Origin: RGIG3077 sp964490175
GTDB taxonomy: Bacteria > Bacillota > Clostridia > Oscillospirales > Ruminococcaceae
Direction of reading: 5' to 3'
NCBI GenBank assembly: GCA_964490175.1
Contig: CAZBAI010000005.1
Span: forward strand, 1-64,000
DNA: 64,000 nucleotides
Within the stretch, counting starts at the first letter, position 1, and each line of letters opens with the position of its first letter. Positions 8,095-16,660 of this stretch are shown piece after piece. The position numbers were made by a program, and so were the translations under genes. Under the pieces are notes generated by a model. It was not told where the DNA came from. It searched no databases and was given only the letters and a program-made list of their open reading frames with translations.

Positions 8095-9165
8095 TCAGCC
8101 GGATAAATTCGGAACAAGCATGTTATAAAGCTTTAATGTGCTTTTATAGCGTTGTTCTTCGCTCTGCGAATTAGATGTTATGGCAATATATTTATTGCCA
8201 TTGATATCAAAAACAGCAACAAGACATTTGCCTGCCAAAAGCGTTGAGCCTGTTTTCATTCCAATGCAGTTTTCGCAAAAATACGGACTTTCGGGATTTA
8301 AAAGTGCATTGGTATTTGTCCAAGTTATGTTTTCACCCGATTCAAAAACGACATTTTCGCTATATTTTGAAACAATTTCGCAGATCAAGTCGATTTTCAA
8401 CGCATTCGCCGCAACAATTGCAAGGTCGCTGACAGTTGTATACTGATTTTCATCGTCCCATCCATCAGGATTCACAAAATGGCTATTATTCATTCCAAGT
8501 TTATTCGCATATTCATTCATCAGCGAAACAAACATTTCAACAGCTTGTGAATCATCAAGCGAAAGATCGCCGGAAACCGTGCGTGCAACATTTACCGCAA
8601 CGGTATACGCCGCATCATTGCCCGATTTCATAAGCATTCCCGTCAAAAGGTTATCGAGCGTGAGCGACTGACCCTGACTTATCATGCAAAGGCTTGAACC
8701 GCTGTTGACAAGGTTCAGCTCCGTACCGACAGTGAAAACAGCGTCTGCCGAAACATATTCGAGCGCCGTGCAAGCGGTAATCAGCTTGGTAAGGCTTGCG
8801 GGATAAATCCGTTCATTTGCTGATTTTTCATAAATTGCAGTGAGGTTTTCGGCACAGTAAAGCCCTTCATAGGGTGCTTGTTCATCAGGGTCGGTAACTA
8901 CGGTTACAGCTGATGTTGTTGTGACAGCGGTTGTAGTTGTCATCGCCGTAGTAGTAGTTGCTGTTGTTGTAGAAACCGTGGTGACCGTTGTTGTTGATGT
9001 TGACAAAACGGACTGCTCTGAATACTGTGAAGTTGAAGAAATGTTGGGATTTTTAGGGCTTTGATCGCAGCCGCCGAGCAAAAGCACACCTATCAATACA
9101 GCCGCTGTCGTCATAATCTTAATTGATATTTTGTTCATATTTATAACCATGTCGCAGATGTCCAT
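8095..9165 (-). CDS. D-alanyl-D-alanine carboxypeptidase (S11), lipoprotein
   Basis: This 356-residue penicillin-binding protein has the three active-site motifs of the DacA/DacF family: SLTK at 124-127, SGN at 181-183 and KTG at 304-306. It trims the terminal D-Ala from peptidoglycan stem peptides outside the cell. The N-terminus has a membrane segment ending in lipobox LLGGC (Cys33). A spacer of about 60 residues made almost only of Thr, Ser, Val and Ala follows and probably spans the cell wall. The start is uncertain: ATG 9165 has AAGGAG only three bases away, while ATGs at residues 6 and 10 are further downstream. The C-terminal domain of some DacA proteins is missing. Confidence 0.9.
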   Translation of the reverse strand: MDICDMVINMNKISIKIMTTAAVLIGVLLLGGCDQSPKNPNISSTSQYSEQSVLSTSTTTVTTVSTTTATTTTAMTTTTAVTTTSAVTVVTDPDEQAPYEGLYCAENLTAIYEKSANERIYPASLTKLITACTALEYVSADAVFTVGTELNLVNSGSSLCMISQGQSLTLDNLLTGMLMKSGNDAAYTVAVNVARTVSGDLSLDDSQAVEMFVSLMNEYANKLGMNNSHFVNPDGWDDENQYTTVSDLAIVAANALKIDLICEIVSKYSENVVFESGENITWTNTNALLNPESPYFCENCIGMKTGSTLLAGKCLVAVFDINGNKYIAITSNSQSEEQRYKSTLKLYNMLVPNLSG

Positions 9166-9272
9166 ACGCTCCTTTTACAGTGATTTATGCCACGCAAATC
9201 ACACCCAATATCGACATATTCAAAACGTTTATTTAATATATTGCACAAATTTTATTAACATTGCAACACAAT

Positions 9273-9304
9273 GCCATTCTTGAACGGCAAATATCAAGAA
9301 TGGC
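9273..9304. terminator. Hairpin between ribU and carboxypeptidase gene
   Basis: A perfect 11-bp inverted repeat GCCATTCTTGA (9273-9283) with TCAAGAATGGC (9294-9304). There is no strong T-run on either side, so it is a terminator or an mRNA 3'-end stabiliser. Confidence 0.5.
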
Positions 9305-9341
9305 GTTTAAAATTATGTTATCCGAAATTTAAAGCTAATTT

Positions 9342-9908
9342 CTATGCTTTGCGGCGCTTGTGCTTGCGTATATTCAACACAGGAAGAATCGCCGCATAGA
9401 CAACGAGCGCAGTGGCAACATTTATGCCTGATTTAATGGCGTTAAACGGTATAAATACAGGCAAAATCAGCTTTGCAACCGCCTTTGTCGTCATTCCCGT
9501 ATACAGCGGCGTAAGAATCATATTCAGCGGCACCATAATCAAAATCATCATAATTCCACCGGCAATGCCGGCTGCAACAGTGCGAAAATTGAACTTTGAT
9601 TTTTCGGCAATAAGACCGACGGTAACGCACATTGCGCCCGTTGAAAAAAAGTGCATTAAAATGCCGATTATGCCGCTTGCGGCGCTAAAGGTTACACCTT
9701 GCGCTATGCAAACAACAGCGGTAACAAGAATTGCCGAAGTAGGTCCGTATAAATACGCCGAAATCAAAATCGGAATATCCGCCGGGTCATATTCAAGATA
9801 TTGTGCCTCGGGCAAAATCGGGATACGCACAAGAAAAACCATCACTATCGACAGTGCGGCAAGCATTCCCATTATGCAGAGCTTGGTTGTTTTATCATAA
9901 ATATTCAT
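9342..9908 (-). CDS. ribU: Riboflavin ECF transporter S component
   Basis: The product has 188 residues from ATG 9908, supported by GGAG six bases upstream; the open frame extends further but runs into the riboswitch expression platform. About five to six hydrophobic helices are visible. Sequences such as the early MGMLAALSIVMVFL and EYDPADIPILISAYLYG match RibU, the substrate-binding membrane subunit that takes up riboflavin with the shared EcfAA'T module (not in this window). The FMN riboswitch directly upstream supports the riboflavin assignment and predicts repression when FMN is plentiful. Confidence 0.93.
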   Translation of the reverse strand: MNIYDKTTKLCIMGMLAALSIVMVFLVRIPILPEAQYLEYDPADIPILISAYLYGPTSAILVTAVVCIAQGVTFSAASGIIGILMHFFSTGAMCVTVGLIAEKSKFNFRTVAAGIAGGIMMILIMVPLNMILTPLYTGMTTKAVAKLILPVFIPFNAIKSGINVATALVVYAAILPVLNIRKHKRRKA

Positions 9909-9922
9909 ATTGCGCTCCTTTG

Positions 9923-9957
9923 CAAAAAATAAATGCCTGCACAAAAATGCACAGGCA
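9923..9957 (-). terminator. Regulatory terminator of the FMN riboswitch
   Basis: TGCCTG and CAGGCA (9952-9957 and 9934-9939 on the plus coordinates) close a stem followed on the minus strand by a T-rich run. It sits between the FMN aptamer and the ribU ribosome binding site, so it is the likely expression platform. Confidence 0.7.
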
Positions 9958-9983
9958 AACAAAGCTTAAAAATCAAAAGCTTA

Positions 9984-10091
9984 ACCGTTTCTCTCCTCCG
10001 GACTATACCGTCGGTTTTGGAATTGCACCAAATCAGCCTTGCGGCTCGTGGACTTTACCACCGGTGGGGACTTTCACCCCGCCCTGAAACA
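9984..10091 (-). promoter_or_regulatory. FMN riboswitch (RFN element)
   Basis: The minus strand carries the conserved RFN core: AGGGCGGGGTGAAAGTCCCC, then ACCGGTGGTAAAGTCC, GATTTGGTGCAATTCC, ACCGACGGTATAGTCC and GGAGGAGAGAAAC, closed by GTTTC/GAAAC. FMN binding is known to favour early termination in this class. It lies 76 bases upstream of ribU. Confidence 0.97.
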
Positions 10092-10114
10092 TTATATTCG
10101 GTTTTTATGCAATT

Positions 10115-10681
10115 TTATTCGGCGTCTTCGGTCAAAAACTCATCGCCGCCGAGGTCAAATTCAAGAAATTCACCGCAATTGGGGCACTCCATCGAACCGT
10201 CAAGCAAAATACTCTCGGTGATGCAGATAGTATCGTTGCAGGTAGGGCAGATAACTTCATAAAGCTCGTCCTCGGAAGATTCATCACCGTCATCAGCCGA
10301 TTCAATTTCAACATCGGAAATATCGGCAATATCCGTCAAAGCGTCATCATCGGTCACGCCGTCAAACGAAGCAAGCTCAGCGGCAGCTTCCGCATCATTT
10401 TCAACATCAAAAGAAATATTCTCTTCCGATTCTTCCTGTGCAATATCGTCATCATCATCGCACTCATAAAAATCATTTTCAAGAGCGCCGAGATCCTGAT
10501 CGATGTTGTCGCACAGCTCACCAAGCTCGCTTACCTCATCACGGATTTCCTCCATAGACAGTATAAGCTCACGCATAATGTCCGCCATCTGCTTGAGAAC
10601 CTTGCCCTCTTTGGTGGTATTATCGATATCGAGGCCATCCATCAGCCCCTGAAGGTATGAAGCCTTTTCACTGAGTTTCAT
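10115..10681 (-). CDS. CD1247 N-terminal-domain protein with zinc ribbon
   Basis: This 188-residue, very acidic protein starts MKLSEKASYLQGLMDGLDID and continues with a helical, coiled-coil-like segment to about residue 70 (ELILSMEEIRDEVSELGELCDNIDQDL). This matches the clostridial family annotated from C. difficile CD1247. A long Asp/Glu-rich linker follows and then a C-terminal zinc ribbon with two Cys-x2-Cys knuckles (CPTC and CPNC). The function is unknown. Its place right after efp and the M24 peptidase is a conserved clostridial arrangement. Confidence 0.85.
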   Translation of the reverse strand: MKLSEKASYLQGLMDGLDIDNTTKEGKVLKQMADIMRELILSMEEIRDEVSELGELCDNIDQDLGALENDFYECDDDDDIAQEESEENISFDVENDAEAAAELASFDGVTDDDALTDIADISDVEIESADDGDESSEDELYEVICPTCNDTICITESILLDGSMECPNCGEFLEFDLGGDEFLTEDAE

Positions 10682-10729
10682 AGAAATGTCCTTCCTGCAA
10701 ATACAATATAATTTTCAAAATTTCAAAAA

Positions 10730-11287
10730 TCAGGCACGTTCCATATATTCGCCCGTTCTTGTATCGATACGGATTTTATCGCCGATTTCGATAAACAGCG
10801 GAACCTTAACCTCGGCACCTGTTTCGAGAATAGCGGGCTTTGTTGCATTGGTTGCGGTGTCGCCCTTAAAGCCGGGATCTGTTTCGGTAATTTCAAGTTC
10901 AACAAATGTGGGCGGCTCAACGCCGAAAACATTGCCCTTATAAGAAAGAAGCTTGCAGCTCATTCCTTCCTTGACAAACTTGAAATTGTCGCCGAGAACC
11001 GATGAATTTATCGGAATCTGGTCATAGGTTTCGGTATCCATAAAATAGTAAAGGTCACCGTCAGAGTAGCTGTATTCGGTATCCTTTCTCTCGATAAATG
11101 CTGTGGGAAATTTTTCCGTAGGGTTGAATGAGCGCTCAAGTACAGCGCCTGTGATAACATTCTTATATTTTGTTCTTACGAATGCAGCGCCTTTGCCGGG
11201 CTTAACGTGCTGAAACTCGACAACCTGAACAACGTTGCCGTCCATTTCAAATGTTACGCCGTTTCTGAAATCGCCTGCTGAAATCAT
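10730..11287 (-). CDS. efp: Translation elongation factor P
   Basis: The product is 185 residues long from ATG 11287, preceded by GGAGGT. It has the full three-domain EF-P layout: an N-terminal KOW-like domain starting MISAGDFRNG with the loop KPGKGAAF that carries the functional lysine, then two OB domains ending in DTRTGEYMERA. EF-P binds ribosomes stalled on polyproline and restores peptide bond formation. It lies downstream of the M24 peptidase and upstream of the CD1247-type gene on the same strand. Confidence 0.98.
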   Translation of the reverse strand: MISAGDFRNGVTFEMDGNVVQVVEFQHVKPGKGAAFVRTKYKNVITGAVLERSFNPTEKFPTAFIERKDTEYSYSDGDLYYFMDTETYDQIPINSSVLGDNFKFVKEGMSCKLLSYKGNVFGVEPPTFVELEITETDPGFKGDTATNATKPAILETGAEVKVPLFIEIGDKIRIDTRTGEYMERA

Positions 11288-11397
11288 AAAGATATACCTC
11301 CAAGTTTTATTACATAAGATTATTTTACTACAATTTCCGTCACATTGCAAGACCTAAACGGAAATTTTCATAAATATTTTAAATATAGCAAATTTGC

Positions 11398-12468
11398 TCA
11401 AATCACCGTCAACTTTTTGGGAAATGCGGTAAGATTATTACAGCCTGTCGGGGTGATTGCAACAAAATCTTCAATTCTCACACCGATTTTTGAGGGAATA
11501 TATATGCCCGGCTCAACCGTTACAACATTGTTTTCGCGCAATATATATTCACTTTTCGGTGCGCAATTGGGCATTTCGTGAATTTCAAGCCCGACACCGT
11601 GCCCGAGAGAATGACCGAACATATCGCCAAAACCGGCATCTTCGATAATTTTTCGTGCGATATTGTCAAGCTCGGCACTGCAAACGCCTGCGGCTGCGGT
11701 TTTGAGTGCCGCTGACTGTGCACTCAGCACAACCTCATAAATTTCCTTAAATGCCGAGCATACGGCACCGTAAAAAAACGTTCTTGTCATATCGCTGTGA
11801 TAGCCGTCGTATACGGCGCCGAAATCAACAAGAACAGCATCGCCCTTTTTAAGTCGGTAATCGCTCGGCTCACCGTGCGGCTTTGATGTATTTGCGCCGA
11901 AAAGCGCAATCGTATCAAACGAAATGCTCTCTGCGCCCATTTTCAGCATGGTAAAGTCAAGCAGCATTGCGAACTCACGTTCACTCATACCCACGCAAAG
12001 CCTGCCCATAACGTCGTCAAGAGCACGCTCGGCAATCCCCTGCGCACGTGATATTGCGGCAAGCTCGGTTTTGTCCTTCACCGCACGCATATTCAGTATC
12101 AGGTCGGAAAGCTCGTTTCCGATATCAAGCACGCAATTCAGCCTTGTTTTATACGCATTCATATCAAAAAGACTCATGCTTTTCGATTCAACCGACATAA
12201 TTTTCGCATTATGTTTTTTTATCAGCTCGTTTATCTGTGCAAACAAATCCTTTTGCTCAATAACCTCGCAGGATTTCACGCATTTTCGGGCATATTCGAT
12301 ATAGCGAAAATCGATTATCAGATATTGAGCGCTGCGAAAACACAAAACAACACCTGCCGATGATTTTATTCCGGTAAAATATCTTCTGTTGATATCCGAT
12401 GTGATGATTGCTCCGTCGCTGTTTTTCGGAAGCAAATTTGCAAGCATTTTCATTCTCTGTATTGTCAA
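11398..12468 (-). CDS. M24 family aminopeptidase (Xaa-Pro type)
   Basis: This 356-residue, two-domain protein has a creatinase-like N-terminal domain (1-125) and a pita-bread catalytic domain. The five metal ligands are visible: Asp in VDFGAVYDG, Asp in HSDMTRTF, His in GHSLGHGVGLEIHE, Glu in TVEPGIY and Glu in GVRIEDF. It should remove N-terminal residues before proline in the cytoplasm using two metal ions. The start is TTG 12468, five bases after AGGTGAG; the next ATG is 15 bases inside. Its pairing with efp, the polyproline translation factor, is common in Firmicutes. Confidence 0.92.
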   Translation of the reverse strand: MTIQRMKMLANLLPKNSDGAIITSDINRRYFTGIKSSAGVVLCFRSAQYLIIDFRYIEYARKCVKSCEVIEQKDLFAQINELIKKHNAKIMSVESKSMSLFDMNAYKTRLNCVLDIGNELSDLILNMRAVKDKTELAAISRAQGIAERALDDVMGRLCVGMSEREFAMLLDFTMLKMGAESISFDTIALFGANTSKPHGEPSDYRLKKGDAVLVDFGAVYDGYHSDMTRTFFYGAVCSAFKEIYEVVLSAQSAALKTAAAGVCSAELDNIARKIIEDAGFGDMFGHSLGHGVGLEIHEMPNCAPKSEYILRENNVVTVEPGIYIPSKIGVRIEDFVAITPTGCNNLTAFPKKLTVI

Positions 12469-12578
12469 AAATTCTCACCTCTGCAATTTCAATAAACGGC
12501 TACCCCCGGCATTCAATGTGCCATTCGTTGGAGGTAAAGTGTAATCTGCTCCAAATGAGGCGGAAAACATCGCCGCTT

Positions 12579-13067
12579 TTATTTTAAAAATTTTTTCGGC
12601 AAAAACGGTTTTTCGCAAAAGCGTTTAAACTTAAAAAACGCCGTATTTTCAGGTTCTATCGGCTTTACATATATCATTCTGATGCCCGCAAGGTTTGCGC
12701 CGAGAACATCTGTAAAAATCTGGTCGCCGATAGCCGCCGTATATTCTCGCCCGAATCCCATTTTTTCCACGGCGTGTTTTATGCCTTTTGTCAGTGGCTT
12801 TGCACCGTTTGCGACAAATTCCAAATTCAGCATATCGGCAAAAGGCTTCACCCTATGCGGCTTATTGTTGGAAACGACAAGCATACCGATTCCGGCGCTT
12901 CGCACTTCATCAAGCCAGTGCAAAACACCTTCGGCAGGCTGCGGATTATCATGAGTTGTAAGCGTATTATCAATATCGAGCACAAGCGCCTTTATCCGCT
13001 CTCTTTTCAAAAAGGCAACGGGAATATCGGTCACTTTTTCAAACGCATAATCATATAAAAAAAGCAT
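12579..13067 (-). CDS. yqeG: YqeG-family HAD phosphatase
   Basis: This 162-residue HAD superfamily IIIA protein has motif I DIDNTLT (D31, D33), motif II VVSNNK and motif IV GDQIFTDVLGAN. The length and the MLFLYDYAFEKVTDI start match YqeG. The family is thought to be a phosphatase, and the mitochondrial relatives act on phosphatidylglycerophosphate; the substrate here is unproven. It lies just after rpsU and its terminator and before the M24 peptidase gene. Confidence 0.88.
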   Translation of the reverse strand: MLFLYDYAFEKVTDIPVAFLKRERIKALVLDIDNTLTTHDNPQPAEGVLHWLDEVRSAGIGMLVVSNNKPHRVKPFADMLNLEFVANGAKPLTKGIKHAVEKMGFGREYTAAIGDQIFTDVLGANLAGIRMIYVKPIEPENTAFFKFKRFCEKPFLPKKFLK

Positions 13068-13096
13068 TTATTCCACTTCCCATAAAAATAACGAAA

Positions 13097-13114
13097 GCGG
13101 ACATTTCTGTCCGC
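13097..13114 (-). terminator. Terminator after rpsU
   Basis: GCGGACA/TGTCCGC with a four-base loop, followed on the minus strand by TTTCGTTATTTTT. Confidence 0.8.
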
Positions 13115-13130
13115 ATTCACTTCGTTAAAA

Positions 13131-13304
13131 TCAATATTTGCGCTTACGAGCAGCCTCGGATTTTTTCTTGCGCTTAACCGAGGGCTTTTCGTAATGTTCT
13201 CTCTTACGAACCTCAGCAATAACGCCATCTTTAGCACATGACCTCTTAAATCTCTTAAGAGCAGTATCCAAAGATTCGTTCTTTCCTACACGAACTTCCG
13301 CCAT
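13131..13304 (-). CDS. rpsU: 30S ribosomal protein S21
   Basis: This short gene encodes 57 residues beginning MAEVRVGKNESLDTALKRF, continuing with a KREHYEKPS stretch and ending in a Lys/Arg-rich tail. That is the S21 pattern, a small-subunit protein near the 3' end of 16S rRNA. A strong ribosome binding site (GGGAGG) precedes the ATG. It has its own promoter and terminator, so it is probably expressed separately from leuS. Confidence 0.97.
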   Translation of the reverse strand: MAEVRVGKNESLDTALKRFKRSCAKDGVIAEVRKREHYEKPSVKRKKKSEAARKRKY

Positions 13305-13403
13305 TTGTTTCCCTCCCTTTGAGCATGACAGAGGTTTTTACAGTCGCCGTTAAAAAACTACCGCCGTATTGCTGTCTTTATCTTGCCTATTTTCGGCATA
13401 GTT

Positions 13404-13432
13404 ATTTTAACATATTGGCAAGTCTATGTCAA
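13404..13432 (-). promoter_or_regulatory. Promoter of rpsU
   Basis: On the minus strand TTGACA (13427-13432), a 17-base spacer and TAAAAT (13404-13409), about 100 bases before the rpsU start. Confidence 0.85.
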
Positions 13433-13460
13433 GTAAAAAAATCAATAAACAAAATTTTTG

Positions 13461-15869
13461 TTATTTTGCAACAAAATTCACAAGCTTATTCTGTACATAA
13501 ATAACCTTAAATACATTTTTTCCCTCAAGAGCGGCAGCAACCTTTTCATCGGAAAGAGCGATTTTTTCAGCTTCTTCCTGAGCGCAATCGGCAGGCACGC
13601 ACACCCTTGAGCGCAATTTTCCGCAAACTTGAACCGCAATTTCGACTGTTGCATCAACGCAAAGCGCCTCGTCAAATTCGGGCCAGCTTTGTTGATTGAG
13701 CACTCCCTCATATCCGCAAAGCTGATAAAGCTCTTCGGTGATGTGAGGTGCAAACGGATTGAGAAGCGTCAAAAGCGTTTTATATTCGGCTTTGTTGACT
13801 TTGCCGCACGCATAAATATCATTAACAAGGCTCATCATTGCGGCAATTGCCGTGTTGAACTTAAGCGATTCGACATCTTCGCTGACTTTTTTAATTGTCT
13901 TATGCATATTGGATTTAAGCTCATCGAAATAGTCATCGCCATCGCAGAGCATATCCTGCAAAGCCCAAACTCTTTCAAGAAATCTTCGGCAGCCCTTAAC
14001 GCTGGAGGTAGACCACGGCGCGGTTTTTTCAAAATCGCCGATGAACATTTCATAAAGACGAAGCGTATCGGCACCGTACTCGGCAACGACATCATCGGGG
14101 TTGATTACATTTCCTCTGGATTTTGACATCTTTTCGCCGTTTTCGCCCAAAATAAAGCCGTGACTTGTCCTTCTCATATAAGGCTCGGACTGTGCGGTAA
14201 CGCCGATATCATACAAGAACTTATGCCAAAATCTCGAATAAAGCAGATGCAGTGTTGTATGCTCCATACCGCCGTTATACCAATCAACGGGCATCCAATA
14301 ATCAAGCGCTTCTTTTGAAGCAAGCTCATCATGATTATGCGGGTCGCAATATCGCAAAAAGTACCATGAAGAGCCTGCCCATTGCGGCATTGTGTCGGTT
14401 TCTCTCTTCGCCTTGCCGCCGCAGCGAGGGCAAGTTGTGTTGACAAATTCATCAATTGCGGCAAGCGGACTTTCGCCGTTGTCCGTCGGGATATAGCTTT
14501 CAACCTCGGGCAGCATTAAGGGAAGTTCGCTTTCATCAAGCGGAACATATCCGCATTTTTCACAGCAAACAATCGGAATAGGCTCGCCCCAATATCTCTG
14601 ACGTGAGAAAACCCAATCACGCAATTTGTAATTGACCTTAGTTGTGCCTTTTTTGGTATCGGTAAGCCACTGAATTATCTTGACCTTGGCTTCTTCAACG
14701 GAAAGACCGTCAAGGAATCCGCTGTTTACCATAACGCCGGTTGCGCAGTCGGTAAAGGCTTCTTTTTCGACATTTCCGCCCTTTACAACTTCAATAATCG
14801 GCAGACCGAACACCTTGGCAAACTCCCAGTCACGTGTATCATGTGCGGGCACAGCCATAATAGCGCCCGTGCCGTAAGTCATAAGAACATAATCAGAGAT
14901 AAAAATAGGAATTTCTCGGCCGTTTGTGGGATTTTTAGCATAAACTCCGCCGAGCTTTACGCCGGTTTTATCCTTGGCGATTTCGGTGCGCTCAAAATCC
15001 GATTTGCGTGCGCTTTTTTCCTGATATGCCCTGATTTCTTCCATATTTGTGAGCCTGTCGCTCCATTTTTCGATAATCGGATGCTCGGGGGAAATAACCA
15101 TATAAGTTGCGCCGAAAAGCGTATCGGGACGTGTGGTATAAACAGTCAGCTTATCGCCGAGAGTTGTTTCAAACTCAACCTCTGCGCCGGTCGAACGACC
15201 GATCCAGTTAAGCTGAGTCGCCTTGATTTTGTCAAGATAATTGACAGAATCAAGGTCATCGATAAGGCGCTGAGCATACTCTGTGATTTTAAGCATCCAC
15301 TGCGATTTAACCTTTCTTACAACCTCGCCGCCGCAACGCTCGCACACGCCGCCGACAACCTCTTCGTTTGCAAGAACGACCTTGCAGCTCGTGCACCAGT
15401 TTACAGCCATTTCTTTTTTATAGGCAAGTCCCTTTTTAAACAGCTGAAGAAAAATCCACTGCGTCCATTTAAAATATTCGGGGTCGGTCGTGTTGATTTC
15501 ACGTGACCAATCGAACGAAAGTCCGAGCATTTGCAGCTGTGACTTAAATCGCTCAACATTATTTTTTGTAACGATTGCCGGATGGATTTTATTTTTTATC
15601 GCATAATTTTCAGTGGGCAGACCGAAAGCGTCCCATCCCATCGGAAAAAGCACGTTGTATCCCTGAAGCCGTCTTTTTCTGGAAACGATATCCATTGCGG
15701 TATACGGTCTGGGGTGACCTATATGCAAACCCTGACCGGACGGATACGGAAATTCAACCAAAGCATAAAACTTAGGCTTTGAATAATCCGTGCCAACCTT
15801 AAAGGTTTCGTTTTCCTTCCAATATTTCTGCCATTTTTTTTCGATGGCGCCGAAATCATACTTTTGCAT
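13461..15869 (-). CDS. leuS: Leucyl-tRNA synthetase
   Basis: This 802-residue class I synthetase charges tRNA-Leu with leucine in the cytoplasm. Its HIGH motif (HIGH, residues 49-52, followed by PRPYTAMD) and KMSKS motif (GEKMSKSRGNV) are intact. Between them lie the zinc-type Cys knuckles (CTSCKVV, CERCGG) and the CP1 editing domain with a TTRPDT motif (YTTRPDTLFGA) near 240. The length is typical of the bacterial form. Only 36 bases separate it from the upstream membrane protein gene, so there is no room for a T-box leader directly in front. Confidence 0.98.
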   Translation of the reverse strand: MQKYDFGAIEKKWQKYWKENETFKVGTDYSKPKFYALVEFPYPSGQGLHIGHPRPYTAMDIVSRKRRLQGYNVLFPMGWDAFGLPTENYAIKNKIHPAIVTKNNVERFKSQLQMLGLSFDWSREINTTDPEYFKWTQWIFLQLFKKGLAYKKEMAVNWCTSCKVVLANEEVVGGVCERCGGEVVRKVKSQWMLKITEYAQRLIDDLDSVNYLDKIKATQLNWIGRSTGAEVEFETTLGDKLTVYTTRPDTLFGATYMVISPEHPIIEKWSDRLTNMEEIRAYQEKSARKSDFERTEIAKDKTGVKLGGVYAKNPTNGREIPIFISDYVLMTYGTGAIMAVPAHDTRDWEFAKVFGLPIIEVVKGGNVEKEAFTDCATGVMVNSGFLDGLSVEEAKVKIIQWLTDTKKGTTKVNYKLRDWVFSRQRYWGEPIPIVCCEKCGYVPLDESELPLMLPEVESYIPTDNGESPLAAIDEFVNTTCPRCGGKAKRETDTMPQWAGSSWYFLRYCDPHNHDELASKEALDYWMPVDWYNGGMEHTTLHLLYSRFWHKFLYDIGVTAQSEPYMRRTSHGFILGENGEKMSKSRGNVINPDDVVAEYGADTLRLYEMFIGDFEKTAPWSTSSVKGCRRFLERVWALQDMLCDGDDYFDELKSNMHKTIKKVSEDVESLKFNTAIAAMMSLVNDIYACGKVNKAEYKTLLTLLNPFAPHITEELYQLCGYEGVLNQQSWPEFDEALCVDATVEIAVQVCGKLRSRVCVPADCAQEEAEKIALSDEKVAAALEGKNVFKVIYVQNKLVNFVAK

Positions 15870-15905
15870 TCTTTATCATTCCTTTTTAAAAATATATCTT
15901 AATTT

Positions 15906-16262
15906 TTATTTTCCGAAAATATCCGACCATTTGTTTGAAAAATGCTGCTTTATATCATTGTTGACAATAAGCAAAACAGCGCAGGCAACATCGATTGCCG
16001 CTTCGACAAGATAGAGAATATGCGAGGAAATATCGGAAAGATTCGTTTTCAGATGCTGTGCGACAACAAGCAGGCAAATCGCCGCTACGGCATAGTTTAT
16101 GTACATAAGCCCTGTATAAAGCGCTGCGGCTTCGATGATTGCCAAAGCCAAATCGCCTATGGAAAACGACCCTGAAACCGCAATATTGACAAACGCTTTC
16201 AATATCAGATACACGCCGATTATGCACGCAAGCTTTCTTCCGTTTTCGTTATTTGTTTTCAA
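15906..16262 (-). CDS. Small membrane protein
   Basis: This 118-residue protein has three to four predicted hydrophobic segments (about 12-30, 38-50, 54-68 and 83-98) and charged ends. I recognise no family. It sits five bases downstream of rsfS and 36 bases upstream of leuS in the same orientation, so it is very likely part of that operon. Confidence 0.65.
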   Translation of the reverse strand: MKTNNENGRKLACIIGVYLILKAFVNIAVSGSFSIGDLALAIIEAAALYTGLMYINYAVAAICLLVVAQHLKTNLSDISSHILYLVEAAIDVACAVLLIVNNDIKQHFSNKWSDIFGK

Positions 16263-16267
16263 AATAT

Positions 16268-16627
16268 TTACTCCTTATTAAGAAACTGTGAGATATCGAC
16301 TTCCTCACCGTCAGCCCAAAGCCTTTCAAGCTGATAAAACTCACGCTGATCTTTGCAGAAAATGTGAACGACGATATCGGAATAATCAAGCACGACCCAG
16401 CCATCGGCACCGCTGCCCTCGCTCCGTGTGGGATTTTCACCCAAAAGTCCGAGCTTATAGTCTACCTCTTGCGAAAGCGATTTTGTATGCGTTGAGCTTG
16501 TTGCCCCCGCAATAACAAAATAATCCGCAATAATCGTCAAATCGGTGATTTTAATTACCCTGATATCCTCTGCTTTTTTGGAATCAAGCGCTCTTACGAT
16601 ATTTTTAAGTTTTTCTTCCATTGTCAT
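16268..16627 (-). CDS. rsfS: Ribosome silencing factor
   Basis: This 119-residue protein has the RsfS/Iojap pattern: DIRVIKITDLTIIADYFVIA, then a GADGWVVLDYSDIVVHIF core and a YQLERLW end. RsfS binds L14 on the 50S subunit and blocks subunit joining in starvation. It lies in the usual Firmicutes neighbourhood downstream of nadD-yqeK, here with an LCP-family gene in between. Confidence 0.96.
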   Translation of the reverse strand: MTMEEKLKNIVRALDSKKAEDIRVIKITDLTIIADYFVIAGATSSTHTKSLSQEVDYKLGLLGENPTRSEGSGADGWVVLDYSDIVVHIFCKDQREFYQLERLWADGEEVDISQFLNKE

Positions 16628-16660
16628 AAAAAAGCACCCCTTATTTTTTCTGTAATACGG

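Noticed and set aside
8881..9010. Short tandem repeat array suggesting a CRISPR or minisatellite
   Set aside because: It is the codon-level pattern of a Thr-rich spacer within the carboxypeptidase gene.
15870..15905. T-box leader for leuS
   Set aside because: Only 36 bases separate it from the upstream gene, with no room for a T-box.
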